Source: Candidatus Dadabacteria bacterium
GTDB lineage: Bacteria > Desulfobacterota_D > UBA1144 > Nemesobacterales > Nemesobacteraceae
Reading direction: 5' to 3'
Length of the DNA: 7,837 nucleotides
Assembly (NCBI GenBank): GCA_026709745.1
Contig: JAPOSJ010000193.1
Location: 1 to 7,837, forward strand
How positions within the stretch are numbered: position 1 is the first letter of the stretch; each line of letters opens with the position of its first letter. The notes beneath the pieces were generated by a model. The model was not told the origin of the DNA. It saw nothing but the letters and a program-made list of their open reading frames with translations, and made no database searches. The position numbers and the translations under genes are program-made. This document shows, one piece after another, positions 1 through 7,626 of the stretch.

Positions 1-2029
1 CTTTTTTAGAGCAAGCGACCCATCCTCCCAGCTTGCCAAGTCCCAAAACAACCATGTTATCAAGGAGTTTTCTCTGCCCTCGAGAACACTTAAGTGAATT
101 CCTTGCAAGCTCAAGGCTTGAGTCCATTACAACGTCGGCAACCATTGACAGGTATTTTCCCACGTAGACTGGGTCCAGATCCTCGGAAAGTTCCCTGAAG
201 CAAAGCTTAAGTGATTCTATATGCTTGAAACTTCGAAGGGCGTTTAGTTTGTCCTCGAAAAATTCCTCCCTGGACACAGCATCAGAAAGAGCCTCTCTCA
301 GTGCATTTTCAGAGTCATAGAACCGCGTTACGTTCTTGAGGATGATCGAGTCAAGATACTCGGGATGCCTTATGAGAAAATCAGACAGCATCCCGCCTCT
401 TGAGAAAAGCTTGGACAGAAGAGAAATGATTTCCGAATTTTCCGAAAGAAGAGAATAAACCGACATCTTGGAACCAAGACCTGTGATGAACTTGTCAAGG
501 TTCATAAGGGCCGAGTCAGGGTTTTTCAGGGCAATTATGTCTGAGAGAAAGGCCGGGACAACTTTTTTTGAAAGGATTCTTCCCCTCTCTGTGAGCCCCG
601 CTCTTCTGGGGTCGACAAGGCGCGATATAATTTCAATTGCGTCGCCCGGAACCGAAAAGCCGAGATTGCTGAGAGTCAGTACCGCATCTTCGTGGTTTAT
701 GTTTCCCTCGGCAATAAAATCTGCCACCTCCCAGAACTCTTTTCCTTTCTCTTCAACCTCAATACCGGGGTCGAAAAACAGATTTCTGTAGTTTTTCACG
801 ACAAGTGAAGTCATTTTCTCGTAGGCAGCCCTGAAATCCTCTGCTTTTTCAAACCCCATTCTCTTTGAAAGTCTGCCAAGCGAAATTTCCTCGCTTGGAA
901 TGCTGTGTGTCTGAAGCTCATCCCACAGCTGGACAGAGTGTTCTACCTCTCTTAGAAAAATATAGCAGCACTCCATCTCCTGCCTTACATCCTCGGTTAT
1001 GAAACCCGTCGCGGCCATTACCTCCAAAGCGTCAATAGTATTTATAAGTCCCCTGAGTCTTTTCACCGCCCCGCCGCTCATGAGCTGGGTCGCCTGCACG
1101 AAAAACTCGATATCCCTTATCCCGCCTCTTCCGAGTTTCACGTCATTTTCCTTGCGCACTCCTTCAAGACGAACCTTCATAACCTTAAGGTCCTCTATGG
1201 ATTCATAATCAAGGAATTTGTGGTATATCACTGGCTCGATTTCCTCCAGAAACTCACGGCCCAGTTCCAGATTTCCGGCAATCGGGGCAGCCTTGAGCAA
1301 GACCGCTCTCTCCCAGGTCTCGGCCCAGTGGTAATAGTGATCAATCGCCCCGTCAACTGAAACTGCGATGGGACTCATCGCACCTCCTGGCCGCAGACCC
1401 AGATCGACTCTGTAGAGAAAGCCACCCGCTGAAACAGAACTTATGGTCCTGGTAACTGAGGTACAGAGCTTAAATATCTGCTCTGCATGGCACTCGGTTC
1501 TATAAAGATAAACAAGGTCTATATCAGAACTAAGATTAAGAAGCCTGCCGCCCAGTTTTCCCATACCCAGAACCACAAACTCAAACTCACTTCCGCCCTC
1601 GATTCTTGACCTGTAGAAATCAAGAACGGCCCTGACCACTGCAATGGCAAGATCCGAGATCTCCTCCAGAGTACGGCGAAACGGACAGAGTCCCAGAATC
1701 TCCCTGTAGATTATCCTGCAAAGCTCTGAGTATTTGTATTCCTTGAGTCTCTCGGAAAGCTGCTCTGAATCCTGCGAATTACCTACAATCAAATCAAGAG
1801 AAGAGGCATGGGACAAAAGAGTTTTTTCTTCTCCAAGAGACTTTTTATCGGCAAGCCCGCTCAGAGTTGCGGGGTTTCTTATTATCGAGTTGCCTAGGAA
1901 TCTGCTGTGCGAAGAAATAGCGCGGAGGATTTTTTCCTGCTTAGCAGAGAGTCTGCCGTTTATCTCCTTGAACCTCTCAACTGTCAGATGCGCATTTTCC
2001 TCATCGGGAAAAATATTTTTCTTTTTCAT
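1..2029 (-). CDS. glnE: Glutamine synthetase adenylyltransferase / adenylyl-removing enzyme, 3' end cut by window edge
   Basis: My translation of the minus strand from ATG 2029 stays open to the left edge, about 676 codons; GlnE proteins are usually about 900-1000 aa, so roughly the last third is missing. The family enzyme adds AMP to glutamine synthetase and removes it, following PII and glutamine signals, in the cytoplasm. The N-terminal nucleotidyltransferase motif GMGKLGG lies at residues 155-161, followed by SSDIDL (167-172) with the metal-binding aspartates. KLGRGGIRDIEF (298-309) is a GlnE hallmark. A helical linker with RHPEYLD near 554-560 follows. The second nucleotidyltransferase motif begins as GLGKLGG (663-669), then continues WVACSKK where the family has R/K-E and later SDLD; see findings. 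The start is the first ATG after the priA stop, which is in the same frame. There is no SD, so coupling to priA translation is likely. Identity is secure; the intactness of the 3' part cannot be judged. Confidence 0.95.
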   Translation of the reverse strand, partial: MKKKNIFPDEENAHLTVERFKEINGRLSAKQEKILRAISSHSRFLGNSIIRNPATLSGLADKKSLGEEKTLLSHASSLDLIVGNSQDSEQLSERLKEYKYSELCRIIYREILGLCPFRRTLEEISDLAIAVVRAVLDFYRSRIEGGSEFEFVVLGMGKLGGRLLNLSSDIDLVYLYRTECHAEQIFKLCTSVTRTISSVSAGGFLYRVDLGLRPGGAMSPIAVSVDGAIDHYYHWAETWERAVLLKAAPIAGNLELGREFLEEIEPVIYHKFLDYESIEDLKVMKVRLEGVRKENDVKLGRGGIRDIEFFVQATQLMSGGAVKRLRGLINTIDALEVMAATGFITEDVRQEMECCYIFLREVEHSVQLWDELQTHSIPSEEISLGRLSKRMGFEKAEDFRAAYEKMTSLVVKNYRNLFFDPGIEVEEKGKEFWEVADFIAEGNINHEDAVLTLSNLGFSVPGDAIEIISRLVDPRRAGLTERGRILSKKVVPAFLSDIIALKNPDSALMNLDKFITGLGSKMSVYSLLSENSEIISLLSKLFSRGGMLSDFLIRHPEYLDSIILKNVTRFYDSENALREALSDAVSREEFFEDKLNALRSFKHIESLKLCFRELSEDLDPVYVGKYLSMVADVVMDSSLELARNSLKCSRGQRKLLDNMVVLGLGKLGGWVACSKK

Positions 2030-2038
2030 AGCGGAGGG

Positions 2039-4462
2039 TCACATAAAATCGTAAGGGTCAATGTCTATTACAAGCTTAATTCCCGAGTCGTGCTTTTTCA
2101 ACGAATCGTAAAGAGCAGAAGCGTAGCTTCTGAGTAATCCCAGATTTCCTGATACAAAAATGACCTGCCATCTGAACCTATTCCTTAGCTTGTATATGGG
2201 AGCCTCCGAAGGACCTAGCACCTTAAGAGACCCGAGGGGAAGCTTGCGGAGAAATCTCTCGGCCGTGTGTTTCGTTCTCTCAGCGAAATCCCGCGTTTTT
2301 TTCTCATCAAGTCCGTTCATCCTGAAGGATACAAACCTTGAGAAAGGAGGCTGACCAAGAGACTCTCTGAATTCCAGCTCTTCTTCGAGAAACCCGGAAC
2401 TGTTGTGGGTAATCGCAAATCTTATCGAGGGATGTTCGGGATTGTATGTCTGAAGGATAACTTTCCCGGGCTTTTTTCCCCTGCCCGTTCTTCCGGCCAC
2501 CTGAGTCAGCACCTGAAAAGTTCTCTCTCCCGAGCGGAAGTCGGGCATCCCGAGCATATGGTCGGCAGAGAGAATGCCGACAAGCGTAACTCCTGACAGA
2601 TCATGTCCCTTTGCCACCATCTGGGTTCCAATAAGAACATCCACGTCTCCTGACTCAAGCTTTCGGTAAAGGTCAAGAAGTTTAGTTTTTCCACTGGTGT
2701 AATCCCTATCCATAACAAAGACTCTGGCATCGGGAAGGATGCTCTTTACCTGCTCGTTTACCTTCTGGGTCCCAAGGCCCCTGCCCATATATTCTGCCCC
2801 GCAACCGGAGCAGATATTTTCAAACTCTTGGTCTATTCCGCAGTAATGACATTTGATTGAATTATCTTTCTTGTGAAAAGTAAGGGTTACAGAGCAGTTA
2901 GGGCATCTGAAAAGTTCTCCGCATTCTCCACAGATTAGGAAGTTTGAGAAACCTCTTCTGTTAATAAAAAGAATCGTTTGGTTCCCGCAGTCAAAATTTT
3001 CCACAAGGGCGTCCTTTAGACGCGGGGAGAACACAGTTTCATTTACGTTTTTCATATCCACAAGCTCTACATCGGGAAGTCTGCTGCTTGCCACTCTTGC
3101 GGGAAGAGAAAGATATTCATATTTCCCCCTGATCGCGTTTGCGTAGGATTCAACAGAAGGAGTCGCAGATCCCAGAAGTACCGGACAGGCATATATGGTT
3201 GCAAGCATGACAGCGGCATCGCGGGCGCTGTAACATGGCGCCTCGTTCTGCTTGTATGATGATTCATGCTCCTCGTCAACCACCACTAGGCCAAGATTCT
3301 CAAGCGGGGAAAAAACCGCAGAACGGGCTCCTATCACCACGCTCAGATCTCCTCCGCGGGCCCTTCTCCAAGCATCAAATCTCTCAGCGTCACTAAGAGC
3401 ACTATGAATCACCGCCACGGCATCGCCAAAACGGGCGCAGAACCTTTTAACAAGAAGCGGGGTAAGCGCTATTTCGGGAACAAGAACAATTGCCTGCTTC
3501 CCCCTTGCTATCACTTCGTTTACAACTCTCAGGTAGACTTCGGTTTTCCCACTTCCCGTAACTCCGTGAAGAAGAAAACAGCGATATTCTCCCCTTTTGA
3601 CATAGGGCAGGATCTTCTCCATTGCTATATGCTGATCCTGGGTAAGTCTCTTTGGTGGCTCTGCTTCCACGTCAAGGATCCCGTAGGGGTCTCTTCTGAT
3701 CTCTTTTTGCTCCACGGAAACCAAAGCGTTATCCACAAGCCATTTCACGTGAGCAGTAAAATTGCCGAACAACTCCCTGAGTTCGGAGTGAGGAGCAGAG
3801 CCGTGAATGCTTATGAATTCAAGTATTGCGCCCTTGGCCGGTTTTTTTTCCTTGATCTCTGAAACGATTTCCGTACTGCAGGAAACACTATAGATTTTTT
3901 CATACTTTACTTTCTCATCGCTTATAACTCTGTAGTCAAATTCTATATAACCCCTCCTCTTAAGAGAGTTTAGGTTCTCAAACAAAGCTTTCCCGATGAG
4001 TTCTATTAGCTTCTCCGAGGCAATCTCCCCCTCAAGAAAAAGGGTCTGAAGAATTTTTTTCTCAAGGATGTCCGAATCTGACTTCTGGAGATGGCTTTGC
4101 CCATCCTTCGTGATCCGCACGATTTTTCCCACACTTTTACCGAGCCCGAGTGGATGGGCAAACTTGAGGACAATTCCTAAGGGAGCCATGTAGTACTCGG
4201 AAATCCTTCGTAGGAACTCCAGACGCCTCTCATCAAAAAGAGGTGCATCATCAAGAATGTCGATTATATCTTTCAGTTTGAAATCGACTTCCTGCTTCTC
4301 TCCGTGCCCCACCACATACCCTATGGCCTTTCGGTTTCCGAGTGGGACAAAAACTCTCTTTCCTATAGCGATAGCTTCCCGGAAACGTTTTGGAACCGAA
4401 TAGAGAAAAAGCTGTTCGGAACGAATAGGCAAAGCTACCTGAACAATTTTTCCTGAAGCCAT
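2039..4462 (-). CDS. priA: Primosomal protein N', replication restart helicase PriA
   Basis: PriA is a superfamily 2 DNA helicase that recognises stalled forks and D-loops and starts reloading of the replicative helicase. The protein is 807 aa from ATG 4462; E. coli PriA is 732. In that numbering the DNA-binding N-terminus opens with the typical VQVALPIRSEQLFLYSVP. Walker A GVTGSGKT is at 300-307, the Walker B box DEEH at 396-399, and GSATPS at 431-436. All eight zinc-binding cysteines are present (C511, C514, C520, C523, C538, C541, C551, C554). Late helicase motifs are GTQMVAKGHD (612-621) and QVAGRTGR (654-661). The C-terminal DIDPYDF resembles the usual family ending. The frame stays open upstream to TTG 4507, with ATG at 4501. 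I prefer ATG 4462 because it places the family's conserved N-terminus at residue 6, although no start has a convincing SD. glnE begins 9 nt downstream, suggesting one transcript. No truncation or missing motif is seen. Confidence 0.97.
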   Translation of the reverse strand: MASGKIVQVALPIRSEQLFLYSVPKRFREAIAIGKRVFVPLGNRKAIGYVVGHGEKQEVDFKLKDIIDILDDAPLFDERRLEFLRRISEYYMAPLGIVLKFAHPLGLGKSVGKIVRITKDGQSHLQKSDSDILEKKILQTLFLEGEIASEKLIELIGKALFENLNSLKRRGYIEFDYRVISDEKVKYEKIYSVSCSTEIVSEIKEKKPAKGAILEFISIHGSAPHSELRELFGNFTAHVKWLVDNALVSVEQKEIRRDPYGILDVEAEPPKRLTQDQHIAMEKILPYVKRGEYRCFLLHGVTGSGKTEVYLRVVNEVIARGKQAIVLVPEIALTPLLVKRFCARFGDAVAVIHSALSDAERFDAWRRARGGDLSVVIGARSAVFSPLENLGLVVVDEEHESSYKQNEAPCYSARDAAVMLATIYACPVLLGSATPSVESYANAIRGKYEYLSLPARVASSRLPDVELVDMKNVNETVFSPRLKDALVENFDCGNQTILFINRRGFSNFLICGECGELFRCPNCSVTLTFHKKDNSIKCHYCGIDQEFENICSGCGAEYMGRGLGTQKVNEQVKSILPDARVFVMDRDYTSGKTKLLDLYRKLESGDVDVLIGTQMVAKGHDLSGVTLVGILSADHMLGMPDFRSGERTFQVLTQVAGRTGRGKKPGKVILQTYNPEHPSIRFAITHNSSGFLEEELEFRESLGQPPFSRFVSFRMNGLDEKKTRDFAERTKHTAERFLRKLPLGSLKVLGPSEAPIYKLRNRFRWQVIFVSGNLGLLRSYASALYDSLKKHDSGIKLVIDIDPYDFM

Positions 4463-5105
4463 AGATATATTAAAAACCTGAAGATATCCTACCCGCCCCA
4501 TGTGCAATCATGAAGATATCACAAACCCGGATAACAAAGTGCTTTCCCGCACGAAGAACGTTGCGACATTACCTTAAAACTGATACTGATTCAAAAATTG
4601 CCAGGTCTAAAGATTTACGCATATTCAGATGTGGGCAGCAGGTAACCGAGAACGACTAATATAGTAGTCCAGAAATCTTCTCAATGATCCCGCCACGGAA
4701 TTGCGGTTCAGTACTGTAAATATATGGGAAGTTGTCATTTAAAAAGCACTTGGCAGAATGAATTTTCACATTGAGCCGCGGCATTTTAGAGACGGCCTCA
4801 TAAAAAACGGGTACAGCGAACTTGCTATCCGATCAGAACACAGCTTGCTGTCGGTCTTCTTTAATCAATTCACAAAAATCCTTTTCATGGATAACAAAAT
4901 TGTCCAGCTATTCCGGTCCCGTCAAAGTAGTCTGAGGCAAAAGTGAAGTTGAAAAAACCGCAGGCCATACTGAAATTGTGGGAGAAAGTTAAGCCCAAAA
5001 TGCTCCCTCTGTTGAAGTACAGGTATTTTTACAGGCTACTTCTGTGCTTAAAGCAAGTTTGCTATCCCCGAGAAATTCAATTCCTTCTTTTAATTTAGTA
5101 AAAGA
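4463..5105. other. Gene-poor spacer between ilvB and priA; no convincing gene
   Basis: This 643-nt stretch should contain the priA promoter and the 3' end of the ilvB transcript. I see no tRNA, known RNA or recognisable domain. On the minus strand one frame is open from 4832 to 4659 (58 codons, ending at a stop at 4656-4658) and continues beyond an internal TGA at 4833-4835 for 24 more codons up to a TAG at 4908-4910. It reads like protein (VPVFYEAV, NDNFPYIYS), but I recognise nothing, so it could be a decayed gene or chance. On the plus strand a 51-codon frame from GTG 4943 to 5098 has GAGG five bases upstream; it is weak. Small dyads occur at 4840-4851 (ACAGC/GCTGT), 4980-5007 (GGGAG/CTCCC) and 5014-5042 (GAAGTA/TACTTC). 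A weak -35/-10 pair for priA (TTGAAT, 17 nt, TAATGT) can be drawn at 4566-4594. No ilvN-like ACT-domain reading is visible. Confidence 0.6.
5086..5105 (-). terminator. Possible weak hairpin at the ilvB 3' end
   Basis: Directly after the ilvB TGA the minus strand reads TCTTTTA, a six-base loop, then TAAAAGA, a perfect 7-bp inverted repeat. The stem is almost all A-T and has no T-run after it, so a role in intrinsic termination is doubtful. It may only mark the 3' end of the message or be chance. Confidence 0.25.
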
Positions 5106-6812
5106 TCAAGCAAGGTCCGCGGGAAGCATTATCATCTCATCCATCGTGCCGCCGGGGGCTATCATCGGATAAACCATCTCCGTACAGTCAACTTCTATCT
5201 CCATGAGAACAACACCTGGAGTGTTAAGGCCTTCTCTGAAAGTAGACTCAAGCTCTTCGGGCTTCGTAGCCCGAAGACCCCTGGCACCGAATGCCTCTGC
5301 GAGTCTCACAAAATCTGGCAACACTTCAAACTGGGATGACGAATAGTTGCTCTCGAAAAACATCGTCTGCCACTGCCGTACCATCCCGTGGTGACCGTTA
5401 TTGAAAACAATGATCTTAAGATCCATTTTATTCTCAACCGCCGTCGCAAGCTCCTGAAAATTCATCTGGAAACTTCCATCGCCGGAAACGCATATTACCT
5501 GCTCATCGGGTCTTGCGTACTTCGCTCCCATAGCCGCAGGGAAACTAAATCCCATGGTTCCCAAACCGCCTGAGGTAAGATGGGTCCTAGGTCTTTCGAA
5601 CCTGTAGAACTGGGCTACCCACATCTGATGCTGACCGACGTCGGAAACAATTATGGCCTCCCCATTGGTAATCTTATAAAGCATGTCTATTGCGTAGGTA
5701 GTGAGAATCTTTTCGCTTCCCTGATAGTAGGTAAGAGGGTATTTTTCATCCCAGTCACGTATCTGCCTAAGCCAGGATTCCCTGCCCTCAAGATCAATTT
5801 TCCCAGGAAGTGCTTCGAGTATCTGTCGCAGCACCATTTTTGCATCTCCTACTATCGGACACTGAACCTCTATGTTCTTATCTATCGAGGAAGGATCTAT
5901 GTCTATATGGATAATCTCCGCGTTGGGGGCGAACTCCTCGAATTTTCCACCCGTAGCCCTGTCATCAAACCGTCCCCCGACCGAGATAACAAGGTCCGAC
6001 TCAGTAACAGTCATATTGGCCGCGTAGGAACCATGCATACCGAGCATACTTATAAAAAGCGGATCGCTTGCTGGGTAACCACCGAGTCCCATGAGAGTTG
6101 AAGCCACAGGAATCTGAAGCCGGTGGCAGAACTCAAGCAGTTCATCCGTAGCTTCTGACCATATAACTCCTCCTCCGGAATAAACAACAGGCTTCTTTGA
6201 AGCAGTAATCATTTCCACTGCTCTTTTTATCTGGGCTGGATTTCCTTTCACTGTGGGCTTATACCCTTTTATATCTATTTCATCGGGAATAATCAGTTCA
6301 TCTTCCCCTATGAGAACATCTTTGGGCATATCGACAAGAACGGGGCTTGGTCTTCCCGTACCAGCTATATGGAAAGCCTCTTTCATCGCTCTAGGAAGAT
6401 CTCGGGCCTCACGCACAAGATAGTTGTGCTTAGTGCATGGTCTCGTTATGCCGATATGATCAGCTTCTTGAAACGCATCGCTTCCAAGATACTGAGTAGG
6501 GACCTGTCCCGTGAAAACAACTATGGGAGATGAATCCATCTGTGCAGTCGCAATACCTGTAACGGTGTTGGTAGCAGCCGGGCCGGATGTACAGAGAACT
6601 ACTCCCGGTTTTCCCGAAGCTCTTGCATACCCGTCGGCCATGTGTGCGGCACCCTGTTCATGCCTCACGAGCACATGCTTTATTCTGTCTGTGTAATCGG
6701 TCATCACATCATAGACCTTGAGAACGTACCCTCCCGGTAGTCCGAAGACCACATCAATACCTTGGTGAAGAAGCGTCTCAAAGAACATCTGTGCACCGAT
6801 CATTCTGGCCAT
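5106..6812 (-). CDS. ilvB: Acetolactate (acetohydroxyacid) synthase, large catalytic subunit
   Basis: The family enzyme condenses two pyruvates to acetolactate, or pyruvate with 2-oxobutyrate to acetohydroxybutyrate. This is the first common step of valine, leucine and isoleucine synthesis, and it needs ThDP, Mg2+ and FAD. The protein is 568 aa, normal for the family. The N-terminal ThDP (PYR) domain has GLPGG (24-28) and the catalytic glutamate E52 in RHEQGAAHMADGYAR. The middle FAD domain carries RFDDR (281-285), a mark of biosynthetic rather than catabolic acetolactate synthases. The C-terminal ThDP (PP) domain has GLGTMGF (416-422), GDGSF (444-448) closing with NN (471-472), and MVRQWQ (477-482). 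The start ATG 6812 has AAGGAG ten bases upstream. The biosynthetic enzyme normally works with the ACT-domain subunit IlvN, usually encoded just downstream; here that place is a gene-poor spacer. It probably has its own promoter behind tsaB. No defect is seen. Confidence 0.96.
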   Translation of the reverse strand: MARMIGAQMFFETLLHQGIDVVFGLPGGYVLKVYDVMTDYTDRIKHVLVRHEQGAAHMADGYARASGKPGVVLCTSGPAATNTVTGIATAQMDSSPIVVFTGQVPTQYLGSDAFQEADHIGITRPCTKHNYLVREARDLPRAMKEAFHIAGTGRPSPVLVDMPKDVLIGEDELIIPDEIDIKGYKPTVKGNPAQIKRAVEMITASKKPVVYSGGGVIWSEATDELLEFCHRLQIPVASTLMGLGGYPASDPLFISMLGMHGSYAANMTVTESDLVISVGGRFDDRATGGKFEEFAPNAEIIHIDIDPSSIDKNIEVQCPIVGDAKMVLRQILEALPGKIDLEGRESWLRQIRDWDEKYPLTYYQGSEKILTTYAIDMLYKITNGEAIIVSDVGQHQMWVAQFYRFERPRTHLTSGGLGTMGFSFPAAMGAKYARPDEQVICVSGDGSFQMNFQELATAVENKMDLKIIVFNNGHHGMVRQWQTMFFESNYSSSQFEVLPDFVRLAEAFGARGLRATKPEELESTFREGLNTPGVVLMEIEVDCTEMVYPMIAPGGTMDEMIMLPADLA

Positions 6813-6822
6813 TGTACCGTAT

Positions 6823-6828
6823 CTCCTT
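6823..6828 (-). promoter_or_regulatory. Shine-Dalgarno sequence of ilvB
   Basis: The minus strand reads AAGGAG, ten bases before ATG 6812. It is the strongest ribosome binding site of the four main genes and confirms the ilvB start. priA, glnE and tsaB lack a comparable site. Confidence 0.8.
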
Positions 6829-6872
6829 AAATTATTTTATAATGCGGAGTACTTAATAAACTCCACCTGCTT

Positions 6873-6901
6873 AATCTATCACTGTGCATGTATAACTTCA
6901 A
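6873..6901 (-). promoter_or_regulatory. Candidate sigma70-type promoter of ilvB
   Basis: On the minus strand TTGAAG (6901-6896) and TAGATT (6878-6873) are separated by exactly 17 bases; each matches the sigma70 consensus at four of six positions. Transcription would begin near 6866, giving a leader of about 55 nt containing a small dyad GGAGT/ACTCC (6846-6864) and the SD. I see no leader peptide with a run of branched-chain codons, so classic attenuation is not supported. The call rests on hexamer resemblance only. Confidence 0.4.
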
Positions 6902-6902
6902 G

Positions 6903-6945
6903 ACCGGCAAGGAAAAATTTCCATAGCAACTTCAGAGATGCCGGT
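6903..6945. repeat. Inverted repeat with nested hairpin over the tsaB stop
   Basis: The arms ACCGGCA (6903-6909) and TGCCGGT (6939-6945) pair perfectly over 7 bp and enclose 29 nt. Inside is a second small palindrome, GGAAAAATTTCC (6911-6922). One arm includes the last base of the tsaB stop codon, and the other abuts the candidate ilvB -35. It could form a hairpin at the tsaB mRNA 3' end, but no T-run follows on the minus strand, so it is not a standard terminator. It might instead be a small dispersed repeat or an operator. Confidence 0.5.
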
Positions 6946-7607
6946 TAACGTTCCGCTGCGGAGCGACGAAGATAAAAGGGGGTTAAAGTAAAAGGATCGT
7001 CCTTCTGCCCTGAAAGAATCTTTTTTCTCCCCAAAAACGTACAGACAGAAGCTCTTGGGTTGTTAAGATTTGCAGGAAGAAATACAGCCTTATCCCCTAG
7101 AAAATCCTGTATAAGGTTCGTGTGGAGCAGGGCTCCGCTGCCAACAAAAACGGTCTTTTTGCTCACTTTAGCACAAACAGACTCTGGTGTGGTAATTTCC
7201 GCTGGGGTCATCTCCGCGCTTCCCGGATCATAAAAGGAAACAAAGACCTCTTCTCTTCCAGCGTCGGTCATGGCACATACACCGTCTCCACACCAGAGCG
7301 CATTCGAGGCTAGAATTTCAAGGGATGGAACTCCCGCAAGATCCGATCCTAACGAATAGCAAAGGGCTTTCGCAGTGGAAACCCCTATTCGAAGAGAGGT
7401 AAAAGAACCCGGCCCTACAGATACGCAGACTGCCTCAAGATCGTTTTTTGCGAGCCCACAATCTGAAAGAAGCCGCCCGACTGTGGGAATTAGCACCTCG
7501 TTATGCCTTGGACCGGTGTTGAAGACATATTCGCAAAGGATAGTGTCGTCATCGGATATCGATACGCTTCCAGAGAAAGTAGATGTTTCAATTCCCAGAA
7601 TTTTCAT
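6945..7607 (-). CDS. tsaB: tRNA threonylcarbamoyladenosine biosynthesis protein TsaB
   Basis: TsaB (formerly YeaZ) is the ASKHA-fold partner that supports TsaD and TsaE. Together they transfer the threonylcarbamoyl group to A37 of ANN-decoding tRNAs in the cytoplasm. The protein is 220 aa; E. coli TsaB is 231. It begins MKILGIETST, the phosphate-binding strand of the fold. It has RHNEVLIP (34-41), then the signature SVGPGSFTSLRIGV (63-76), and DAGREEVF (115-122) where the family usually has a DARRGEVY-type segment. It ends with PFYLRRSAAE (210-219), a typical C-terminal motif. TsaB lacks the metal-binding histidines of its catalytic homologue TsaD, and its short length separates it from TsaD. 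ATG 7607 is supported by the match at residue 1, but no SD precedes it. ilvB starts 132 nt downstream behind a candidate promoter. tsaD and tsaE are not in this window. The gene appears intact. Confidence 0.95.
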   Translation of the reverse strand: MKILGIETSTFSGSVSISDDDTILCEYVFNTGPRHNEVLIPTVGRLLSDCGLAKNDLEAVCVSVGPGSFTSLRIGVSTAKALCYSLGSDLAGVPSLEILASNALWCGDGVCAMTDAGREEVFVSFYDPGSAEMTPAEITTPESVCAKVSKKTVFVGSGALLHTNLIQDFLGDKAVFLPANLNNPRASVCTFLGRKKILSGQKDDPFTLTPFYLRRSAAER

Positions 7608-7626
7608 TCGAACTATTCAAACATTT

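Noticed and set aside
468..2054. Several plus-strand frames of 69-107 codons
   Set aside because: The minus strand here is continuous glnE with conserved motifs; the plus frames are serine- and phenylalanine-rich reverse complements without start signals.
3404..3862. 152-codon plus-strand frame
   Set aside because: It lies antisense within priA, whose motifs occupy the minus strand throughout; it has no domain and is a shadow of the helicase gene.
4758..4946. 62-codon plus-strand frame in the ilvB-priA gap
   Set aside because: It has no SD and no recognisable motif, and overlaps the protein-like minus-strand frame; not supported as a gene.
4994..5105. Open extension of about 36 codons after the ilvB TGA in the same frame
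   Set aside because: IlvB already ends at the usual place, and the extension resembles nothing known. An open stretch of this length is not rare by chance, so readthrough is not supported.
5580..6101. 173-codon plus-strand frame
   Set aside because: It is fully antisense to the FAD domain and neighbouring parts of ilvB and shows no recognisable family; it is a shadow frame.
6846..6864. Dyad GGAGT/ACTCC in the ilvB leader as an attenuator
   Set aside because: The stem is only 5 bp, has no T-run and no leader peptide with branched-chain codons; too weak for attenuation.
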